64,000 nt of DNA from Leptidea sinapis (taxonomy: Eukaryota; Arthropoda; Insecta; Lepidoptera; Pieridae). The translations under genes were made by a program, and so were the position numbers. Numbering within the stretch: position 1 is the first letter of the stretch; each line of letters begins with the position of its first letter. Shown one piece after another: positions 55,294 to 64,000 of the stretch. The stretch is from contig NC_066296.1 in the NCBI RefSeq assembly GCF_905404315.1, positions 5,518,001 through 5,582,000 of the forward strand, given 5' to 3'. The notes below the pieces were generated by a model, which did not search any database, had not been told where the DNA came from, and saw only the letters and a list, made by a program, of their open reading frames with translations.

Positions 55294-56275
55294 CTACGAA
55301 ATAAAGAAATGTTGTTCAAATTTAATTTTCGAAGGCTCCACCATGGCCATAGACGTGGTCATGCGTTAGTAAAAACATTGATGTTGCAGACGGCGTTGTG
55401 CATAGCTAATTTAACTCGGACAGCGCCCAGTCTCGACGGCGTACAGCGTGGCACTCAATAATTTTGTCTTCCCAAGATTGCTTAGCGGTCGTGTAAATAG
55501 TGTGTATGTGTACGTGAGTCGATTCGGGTGCTCTAGTATGAAGTTAAAGTACTGATCTATTACTGTATTGTGGCCTTAGCTTGTAGTTTAATATTCGAGC
55601 CAAGGAGCTAATGCCAATCATGGCGAACAAATTAAGACATGCCATTCAAAATCGGTTACAGTATTACTATATTATTATAGATTCGCTTTCTTTTCTAGGT
55701 TGCTGTGTCTCCGTTAGGTATATTCTACTGTCTTGCATGTTTCGTTTATCTATACGATAGTTAAAGTTAATCTTTGACAACAACAGTGGGGTATTATCGG
55801 TCCCTAATTAGCCACACATAGACGATTTAGTTCGTCAATACGAGAAACCATAAACACTTGGCAGAGTAATAGCAACATACGATTGTTTCATATTATGGAC
55901 GTATAAAGTTTACCGCGTTTATTTGCAAAGTTTCTTGACATTCGGAAACCTTAAGAAATATTTAACAAAGAAATGTGCTGTCAGCGATATAGTCAACATT
56001 TTGCATACTCTTAGTTTATCCTCAGATATAACTTTGTGCCAAGTTGTATTGTATTTGTAATGCCGTTAAGCATTCTTTAATTGATGGATGCTTTCAACCA
56101 GATTTTGCATTGATAAAACTGTTGTCAACGTGTCTTCCGAGCCTCTTGTTTATACAGACAATAGAAAATGTAAATAGATTGTGAGAGATTATCCGCATAT
56201 TTTAATATCCGTATCATATTGCTAAACATTCATCTATCCATCGAGCAAAACCGTTTTCCTCGTAATTGCGAAGGA
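55294..56275. other. Gene-free DNA upstream of the first visible takeout exon
   Basis: Should contain intron sequence of the takeout-like gene. I searched the minus strand for an ATG plus hydrophobic signal peptide with a phase-1 GT donor and found none convincing. Confidence 0.4.
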
Positions 56276-56640
56276 CCACTGGACTGGCGGCTGTCAAAGT
56301 GCTATCGTGCCTGTTTGATATTCGCAATTTGGGCGCTGTTGGCCATGTAGTGAGAGTCTGCGGTACTAAAACTAGTGATGAGAACCTCAGCAAACATCAA
56401 TAGATGGGGGGGAAACTATTTACAAAAAACAATATGTACTTTATTACGTTGATTCTTGAAGTATAAATAACACGGAAAACGAACGATATTAATTCAAAAT
56501 GCGGATATACTTCAGAGTCCTGTAACCTTCTGTCGCAGCCATTTGTACTATACGTTAAAATTAGTTCTCTGGACGCTCGCGAGTGGCGCTTTAAATTGGC
56601 ACAAAAATTTTGCTGTCAACCATGTGGAACAGTCCAGTGG
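56276..56640. mobile_element. MITE with ccactggactg TIRs
   Basis: 365 bp with 11-bp perfect inverted ends (ccactggactg and cagtccagtgg). Same family as 29779-30123. No ORF. Confidence 0.85.
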
Positions 56641-57118
56641 TATTTAAACAGGTCAGTGATTTGAAATATAAAACATAGTAACCGCTTCCTGTCATGATTG
56701 GTTTTGTTTTATATTCTGAATATTGAATTATCGGTAAAAACAAAAATATTATCAAATTTACACAACTAATACTTAATAATCATCTGATCATTTTGAATGG
56801 AATATGTAAAGAATTTCCATATTTCTCTAGCTTATGAAGCCTACTTACCATACGATGCCGGTAAATAAAAAGTTTTAGGCGCGGTGTCCACCAAACAGGA
56901 CAGTAGGTGTATTTTGATAACCAATTATATTCGTTATTTCCATATCTCATCTCCCCTTAGCTTCGGTGGAAATGGATCAAGCGGAGAGGAGAGGAGATGT
57001 GTCATTTTTCTACAGAATTTTGTGCCGCGTCGAGCGATTAAAGTTTATAGTTTAATATTGCGTGAATATCTAACCCTACTTTGCAGTTTGATCAATTTCA
57101 TTGGTTGTATTTAATACC

Positions 57119-57704
57119 TAAATGGAACGAAGTTCCATACGGCAGGCTTGGAGGAGATAGGGATTTTGCTGCGGGACCGAACTGAAAAAAATGTGATAGT
57201 AAAACCGTCAGAAAAAGTCCGTGGAATAAAACCGTTAAATGAGACGTGCGCAGGCGCGACAGTTGTATACACAAGCGAGTAGTGTATAATATCTTTCTCT
57301 TTCTAATGGACTTTATTATGTGAGTGCAAGAAATGTTAGCAGAGTTGACAATCTTGTCATTGGCAATCAAGTAATAGATGTAATATAACTTAAAAAAATT
57401 AAGATGGATAGCAACTCTACAATTGTTCCATACATTTATATAAACATTACATTTTGGTTGCATTAAACTGTATCGTAATTTAAAAACCCTTCTAGAGATG
57501 GCGGTAATATGAATTCGATGACCACGTAACTTTACTACGGCATGTAAGATGGCACCACGTTCTCTGTTTGAAAATATTTTTACAATATTATGAAATCTGA
57601 TTTGAAAAATAAACAATTTATTTAAATATTGTAACGAAAGTTCTCTCATAAAAAATATTTCATTTATATTTATATTTTTTATTAGCCGAAGGAACTTCGT
57701 TCCT
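57119..57704. repeat. Candidate repeat with gaacgaagttcc ends
   Basis: The left end tggaacgaagttcc and the right end ggaacttcgttccta are partly inverted. The minus strand has a 183-residue open frame (57098-57649) without a recognised domain and with a composition typical of translated AT-rich repeat. I treat it as a non-autonomous element, not a gene. Confidence 0.4.
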
Positions 57705-58880
57705 ACCTGGTGTCTCGCGACACCACATCTGTTTTTTATTACAATGGTTTTTGATTTTCAATGTCATTAAAGTATGAATTCTTGCGTGCGTAGGTACATA
57801 AGTACACACACATTTTTTTACACGTCTTTTAAGGTTGAAGAAACTTAATTCCAGACATTTGATTTTAAAGTATTTTTTTTGGATTTACGAGTATAAAACT
57901 TTGTAACGTTACAAGTTACAAGGGACAACTCCATTATAATCTAATTAAACGATATTTATATATAGAAATAGTCTCAATTATTTTATTATTTTATCTTATT
58001 ATTAATTAAATATTTAATATCAAACGATTACGACAGTCAAAATAACTAATGTTGTGATTACATTTCCGTCTATAAAACTCTCATCATAATACCCAAATGC
58101 CCCACATAAGGTATACACATAACCCACACACACACACAAACGGAAGTAAACTGAATGTTATACGTACTCACTTACTTCTTTCTTGTTTCAATTTGTCTTT
58201 AGGAAGCTATTTAAGAATTTTGTCTTGCCTAAATAATATAAAACCTCTGTAGGCCCATGTTTTGTTATACAATACTTGAACAAATAAGTGATGTCACGTG
58301 CTTAGGATTTTATGAAATAAATAATTTAATTATTCTAATAAGCCTAACCTACTCTAGAATATCGGTTTTATAAAGAAGTTCCGATGAAAACATAACGGCT
58401 TCATCACCGTTAGATTAGTTCACAGGTAATATTTTAATTCCCTTTGAATTGGTTCGTTATAGTACCTACATCACATACCATCACCTATCTATCTTGTCGC
58501 CACACGTAAAAGACCTTACAAAAGATCCAATGACCATTTTCCGGTCTTCATCATCAGTGCCACTTTACAAAGTGATGTTTTCTGTATACATATACTTATA
58601 TTGTTGTGGAAAAACCGAAAACTTTATTATGTTTGATTATACGTTCCACCATCGATTTTTGAACATTGGGACCAATTTGGAAGCATACCCTTGAATACAT
58701 GATAGAAAAAATCTTTCAAACAGTTCAGAGGTGGCGTGGATACGACCTGACAAACTTATAACCTAAACACATGGCCGGACCACAGGACAGCCCGGTAGAC
58801 GTTTCACACCAATTGGTTCGGCGTCGGACTCGTTACGGTCCGGATGTTAATAATACTAATTTAGTATGATGACGATGGGA
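57705..58880. other. Gene-free AT-rich DNA
   Basis: Includes a short (ac)n run near 58128. No gene or repeat boundary identified. Confidence 0.4.
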
Positions 58881-59470
58881 CATACCATCGAATATTTGTG
58901 CTGCAGAAGAGGACTATTCGCGCTATTTATAACCTAGGTCCTAAAGAATCATTGAGAGCAAAATTCAAAGAAATTAACATCTTGACTGTTGCTTCTCAAT
59001 ATATTCTTGATAATGTAATGTATGTTCATAGGCACATAAGTGAATTTGCCAGAAACTGTGATAACCATAATGTTAACACCAGGAACAGACATAAACTTAT
59101 GATGCCTACTACTCGGCTAAGTAGAGTAAGTAAGTCTTTTGTGGGGCGATGTATATGCTTTTACAAAAGTATAACGTTATTCAAAAGAATTATTGAAAAA
59201 CGTTTGTGTGGTAAAGGTTACAATAACATAAATGACTTTCTTAATGATACCACAGATTGGGAATGGAGTGACCGCCCTTAGGCTATTAAATAATTAGTTT
59301 AATTGTACAATATTACTTTGTAAAAATATTTATTCGATGAAAAAAAAGCCCGCTGAGTTTGTTGCGCCCATTCTTCTCAGGTCTGAGGCATTCATTTTGG
59401 AATGGATGGTAGGTTTTTTGACTTTCAATAAGTGATGTCACATCCTATTTTGAATAAAAATATTTTAATT
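58880..59470 (+). pseudogene. LINE reverse-transcriptase ORF C-terminus and 3' tail
   Basis: 58898-59281 is an open 127-codon frame reading LQKRTIRAIYNLGPKESLRA, then NILTVASQYILDNVMYVH and SKSFVGRC, the C-terminal end of a CR1/Jockey-type LINE ORF2. A 3' tail follows with gaagaatgggcg-type sequence and ttgaataaaaatattttaat. The element is 5'-truncated. The duplicated antisense copy lies at 34600-35400. Confidence 0.82.
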
Positions 59471-59739
59471 TGAATATGATCCGGTACCAGACCGCGGCCG
59501 ATGATTCGGCTGTACCAAATCTGAACATGTGTTTACAGTCACACACATAATATTGAGATTCTTCTAGTATTTTGAAATCGCCTGAAAATTATGTAGGATT
59601 TTCGAGGGTAACAACTGAAAATCATTTGAAAACACATACAAAATTAGTTTCAAACACAAACGAATAATAAATCAACGTTTACTTGATTTATCGTATCAAG
59701 AAAAGACGAAAATATACATATTTTATTGTTTAATATTGA

Positions 59740-60075
59740 CGTTGTTCTCTACATAATAAATAAATACTGTTCTTATAAATTTGTCAATAATATATCATAA
59801 CATCAAGAATTATTTCGTAAAAATATGTGCTCCCTGTTGTTATAATGAAAAATTGTTTCACAGAAGAACTGTCAAACCGTCCGTCAATAAATTCTCTCAT
59901 ACAAAATATGTCCATACAAAAAAAATATTGGAAATAAAAATAATTATGGGTCCCAAATCGAAAAATAAAAACTATCCTATCTGTCAAGTTGGACTAAACT
60001 GCACTCCATGAAGTAATCCCCATTAAAATCCGTTCATTAGTTCAGAAGTTCACTGGAAACAAATATCAGGACACT
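59740..60075 (+). repeat. Family B variant copy
   Basis: Shares the family core (tttgtcaataatatatcata, aactgtcaaaccgtccgtca) and then the alternative 3' half (gtcaagttggactaaactgc, catgaagtaatccccattaa) also seen antisense at 1630-1978. Confidence 0.75.
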
Positions 60076-60087
60076 GGATTTATATTG

Positions 60088-60456
60088 TATACAAGTTGAC
60101 CCGACATGAAATGAAATACTGGGTTTTTTATGAATTTGTCAATAATATTTCATAACATCAAGAGTTATTTCGTAAAATATGCTTCCTTTTGTTGTAATGA
60201 AATTGTTTTACAGCAGAACTGTCAAACCGTGCCTCAATAAATTCTCTCATAGAAAATATGTCCATACAAAAAAAATATCGGACGACGGGGGTTTTTATTT
60301 AATTCCGAACACTTTCATATTTATTCAAAACCTTTTAAACCTTCCCTGGACTTCCACAAATAATTCAAGACCAAAATTAGCCAAATCGGTCCAGCCGTTC
60401 TCGAGTTTTAGCGAGACTAACGAACAGCAATTCATTTTTATATATATAGATATGTA
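60088..60456 (+). repeat. Dispersed repeat family B copy
   Basis: From aagttgacccgacatgaaat to tatatatagatatg, lying directly behind the variant copy in the same orientation. Confidence 0.8.
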
Positions 60457-60694
60457 ATACGTATCGATGAATAGATAGATATTTCAGTTTCCTAGTGAAA
60501 ACAAAAAACAAAACGTATTTTGAAATATGAATACATCAAGTAAGCAGTGGAAATATATTTAATATTTATATTTGAAATAATAAATATAAGCCTTAGAGTC
60601 AAGAAGGCTAATATTAGAAAAATACGTTTATTTATATTATAGTAAACATCCGCGTTAAAGGCTTTGTTCCTCAAAGTTATGAAGAAATGAAAAG

Positions 60695-60990
60695 AGTTCA
60701 ACCTGATTCCTGCCGCCGAATTCCACCTTCGCACGACACGCCACAAATTAGGATATCATCCCCACCATCTGGATGTGTGGCGGTCCTCCACAGTGCGGTT
60801 TTCAAGGAGCTTTCTTCCACGTACTACAAAGCTGTGGAATGAGCTTCCTTGTGCGTTGTTTCCGGGACGATACGACGCCGGCAACGCTCTTGTGAATCCT
60901 CTGGTGTTGCAAGAGAATGTAGGCGGCGGTGATCACTAAACACCAGGTGAACCGTACGCTCGTTTGTCCTCCTATTCCATAAAAAAAAAG
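60695..60990 (+). repeat. LINE tail family J copy
   Basis: Decodes to HLRTTRHKLGYHPHHLDVWR-like residues. A deletion has removed the gacatgggtaccttc block (gacgatacgacgccggcaac joins directly). Confidence 0.85.
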
Positions 60991-61061
60991 GGTTAAAACA
61001 ATGTGAAAAAGTTTTGTTTCTCTTCAAGTCCCGGTAAAAATAAAAACATTTGTAAAAGTGT

Positions 61062-61087
61062 ATATATATGTATATATATATATATAG
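61062..61087. repeat. (ta)n microsatellite
   Basis: Interrupted run of tatatatatg and tatatatatatata. Confidence 0.85.
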
Positions 61088-61438
61088 ATAGATTATAAGT
61101 TTAAGAACAATGAATCGTAGTTATCTGAAAATAAACGTTTTATTTTTATTATTATTATAAATATGATTATTGTAAGGTATAAGGTATTTTTAATCGAGGT
61201 ATTTCATATCCAGACAGATAAAGTCTTAAATCAACAGTTACATTTTCGTTAAATTTTAGATTTAAATGATACACACACAATGAGAAATGTTTTTTTTTCT
61301 GCAAGTCCCGGCAAGGGGTGAAAAAACTTATTTCTAAAGTGTATTTCACATTACTCAACAACGATAAAAGTTAGATAATTTACATAAAAAAGCTCCTATG
61401 ACGTTTTTTTAAATAACCAAATCAGCGAGGTTTTTTTT

Positions 61439-61760
61439 TCATAAATGTTAAAAAAATCGTAATTATAAGAGAAATAGTTACAGGGATGAACGTAAATTTA
61501 AAAAATAATAATAGTAGAATAATAGTTAAAGGGGTGAACACAAAATTAAAAAAAATCGTTGTTACTAGAAAAATAAACGTAAATTTTATAAAATCGTAGT
61601 AAATAGAAAAATAGTCTAAGGGATAAACAATAATTTTTTAACATCGTAGTAAGTAGAAAAGTACTGGGATGAAGTAAATTTTAAAAAACCGTAGTATGTA
61701 GAAAAATAGTAGGAATGAACGTTAGTTTTAAAAAACGTAGTTAGTGTAAAAATAGTATAA
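61439..61760 (+). repeat. Degenerate minisatellite, about seven ~40-55-bp units
   Basis: Units follow the pattern cgtagtaantagaaaaatag, then gggatgaac and aaattttaaaaaa. Units vary in length and are diverged, suggesting an old array. Confidence 0.7.
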
Positions 61761-62198
61761 CACTTTGGTGATAAGAGTATTATAGTGTTTTCGTGTTAGA
61801 ATCATGGGTTGGAATTAGATATTGGGGGTAAATATTATATTAGTTAATATTAATTTACTCACAAAACTATGACATTAAAAAAAAACAATTACCAGAGGCA
61901 CATCGCGCACTTAACACAAAACCGAACAAGTATATCAACCGCAACATCGTGTGTGTGATCCTGAACGAGTGTCGAAGCAGAGTCCACCAGTGGAACTGGT
62001 TGCTTTCTGCAGCTGATACACCTATATACGGGAGGCTGCGCAGTGACGTCATCCGCCATTGTCAACACCAACGAGTGCAGGGACATGTACTTAGTTCGAG
62101 TATTTTTTTATCCTCTTACTCAGACCTAGAAAAAATTTGACGGAGCGCAGGAGCGAGTTAAACTTTACACAAAAATAGTTTCAAAATTAAATTTAAAT

Positions 62199-62423
62199 CT
62201 TAGATAATTTATACGCCTAGATAGTCTCTTGCTGTTAACATGAAAACAGGCCACGAATATTAGTTTAGTGTGCGTGACAAGCTACGTCCTACACCCGCGA
62301 TTTATATGACACTTTGTGTTAGTGTGCGTGAATTGCACAAAACAGAGGTTAGTTCTAAAGTCAATTTTTTTTTCGACGTTTTCACAGCTGTCATGGTCAA
62401 TCAAGACGTAAAAATGAACTAAG
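62199..62423. mobile_element. MITE family E
   Basis: 225 bp with left end cttagataatttatacgcct and right end acgtaaaaatgaactaag. The interior matches 8934-9153. Confidence 0.75.
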
Positions 62424-62654
62424 ATTTAAATAATCTTAAAGTTAAAATTTTTAAGAATATGTTACGCTTCACGCGCATAGGATAATGTATTCTTGACACC
62501 ATGAAGTTAGCTTTACCTCTCTAGAATTTTCCTCTAGTAAAGTGTGAATATAGATATCACATCTATATTCAACATATTTATTTTGCAAGGGATTCTATTC
62601 ATTAATAACAGCAGCTAACTATGGTAACCAGTATATTATTGAGGTTTTTATTTA

Positions 62655-63030
62655 AAGCTAGCTGACCCGACAGACGTTGTTCTGTATATAATAAATAAAA
62701 TTATGTTTTTATATGAATTTGTCAATAATATATCATAACATCAAAAATTACTTCGTAAAATATGTACCCTGCTGTCGTAATGAAATTGTTTCACAGCAGA
62801 ACTGTCAAACCGTGCGTCAATAAATTCTCTCATAGAAATTATGTATGGACACACAAAAAAAATTGTTGTTTTTATTTAATTTAGCAGCATTTTCCTATTT
62901 ATTCACCTTTTAAACTTTCCCTGGACTTCCACAAATAATTCAAGACCAAAATTAGCCAAATCTGTCCAGCCGTTCTCGAGTTTTAGTGAGACTAACGAAC
63001 AGCAATTCATTTTTATATATATAGATAGTT
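62655..63030 (+). repeat. Dispersed repeat family B copy
   Basis: Full-length sense copy from agctgacccgacagacgttg to tatatatatagatag. Confidence 0.88.
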
Positions 63031-63229
63031 TGAACTTCTTATGCTGCGGCCATATTGTTGCGATAAGGCGAAGATTTGAGTTGTCTTGTGTATCGTTGTG
63101 TAGACTAAGATTACATATAAAAAAGTCTCATATCTATTTTCGTAGATCATTAAGGCAGTCGAATAGTTCGAAACATTTGACGGAGAACTGTTTGAATTGC
63201 CGAGGATCTTTGAACGGCGAGATCACTTG

Positions 63230-63475
63230 CTTAGAGTAGAAAAGTTTCTTCATAGGGTGTCTTCTACCGCATTTGTCAAGGGGACTTTTACCAACAGCTG
63301 TTGGAACTGATTCTGCCGCCGAATTCCACGACTTCGCATGACACAACAAAAACCTTGACTATCATCCTTACCTTTCGGATGGGTGCCGCTCCTAAAGAGT
63401 GTGGTTTTAAGGAACTTTCTGCCACATCCAAACAAAATGTGGGTGGCGGTAATTTCTTAACACGTGACACCTAAA
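63230..63475 (+). repeat. LINE tail family J, old diverged copy
   Basis: Recognisable blocks gtgtcttctaccgcatttgt, gccgccgaattccacgactt and ttttaaggaactttctgcca with many substitutions. Confidence 0.6.
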
Positions 63476-63936
63476 ATATATGTGTTAAATATTATGGAAT
63501 TGTATAGGTGGTCTTCCAGTTGGAGCAATAAATAAATATGTGCGCCACATATGATGGGCATACTGAGCTCCAGGTCCAGGCTCTTAAGGGGGAGGGTAAT
63601 ACGATATGAGGAAGTCCGTATTTTGCTCAATTACGCTTTGTGTTTTCTATTCCAGTATCGGCCGTTTCGTCATCCCCAGCACAACCCCGAAATCAAACCT
63701 TCACCAAAAAAGAATGGAGGCACTTACTTGAAGTTGATTCTGCCTTCACAGCCTTCTTTAGTTTCCGGGGCCCCGGTAACGACTCTAGGCAGGCGAATTA
63801 TACAATATACGTCGCGTTTGGGACTGTAGCACTCCAGTACAAACAAAACTAGCACTAAAACCACATTAATACACCAAAATTACTTAAAATTGATTGCGTT
63901 TTAGACGTTCTTCAAAGATTTTAAAAGTCAAAGTGT
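63476..63936. other. Unassigned DNA, no supported gene
   Basis: Open frames on both strands overlap at 63640-63852. Neither has an ATG start in frame nor a recognised domain. A tctattccag/tatcgg acceptor-like site on plus and a gtaagt donor on minus make an exon possible but unproven. Confidence 0.3.
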
Positions 63937-63968
63937 GTTCGTGTGCAAAGTCAACTTTGCACACGAAC
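63937..63968. repeat. Perfect 15-bp hairpin with 2-base loop
   Basis: gttcgtgtgcaaagt and its exact reverse complement around ca. Confidence 0.9.
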
Positions 63969-64000
63969 GTTATTGTCGAGTGACGTACGCGTGCGCGCCA

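Noticed and set aside
63640..63852. Candidate exon on either strand, including the missing takeout signal-peptide exon
   Set aside because: No in-frame ATG on either strand, and the minus-strand donor phase does not fit the phase needed by the 55293 acceptor.
1..64000. CRISPR arrays, bacterial operons or riboswitches
   Set aside because: No regularly spaced repeats of that type; the sequence is clearly eukaryotic apart from the virus-like element.

Overview
The window looks like nuclear DNA of a moth or butterfly. It is AT-rich, crowded with decayed short repeats, carries tRNA-derived SINEs and 3' ends of non-LTR retrotransposons of types familiar from Lepidoptera, and has two recognisable host genes. 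Species cannot be fixed from the sequence alone.

The centrepiece (16859-29518, 12,660 bp) is a complete, apparently undamaged Polinton/Maverick element, in effect an integrated polinton/adintovirus-like DNA virus. It is bounded by a perfect 6-bp target duplication (tactcc) and has about 1.14-kb terminal inverted repeats (TIRs) that differ, as far as I could compare by eye, at two substitutions and two small indels. It encodes protein-primed DNA polymerase B, FtsK/A32-type packaging ATPase, a retroviral-type integrase with a chromodomain, minor (penton-like) and major (double jelly-roll) capsid proteins, an adenain-like cysteine protease, and four further small proteins, two of which look like internal virion proteins. 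Three features stand out. The whole protease gene lies inside the TIR, so there are two identical copies facing outward. Seven genes from the ATPase to the major capsid protein are packed like a bacterial operon, mostly with stop/start overlaps. Two genes at the left (a small unknown gene and POLB) appear to begin with very short spliced first exons.

Left of the element (1-16852) I see no host gene. The region is a patchwork of SINE-like family A, families B and C (conserved 5' motif 'agctgaccc'), MITEs, tRNA-derived SINEs and LINE 3' fragments, several nested or tandem. Between the element and 43.8 kb the same patchwork continues, with a decayed LINE reverse transcriptase (32.1-33.1 kb), a tandemly duplicated LINE 3' end (34.8-35.4 kb) and several TIR-bearing MITEs.

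Host genes lie to the right. An intact one-exon ORF at 43807-44826 is a homologue of RNase P/MRP subunit RPP40, with an odd C-terminus. On the minus strand a takeout/juvenile-hormone-binding-protein-like gene spans 47411-55293 in four recognisable exons whose phases all join; the signal-peptide exon was not found. Its introns are filled with repeats. From 55.3 kb to the end there are more repeats, a LINE C-terminal ORF fragment (58.9 kb), a degenerate minisatellite (61.4 kb) and several near-perfect short hairpins.
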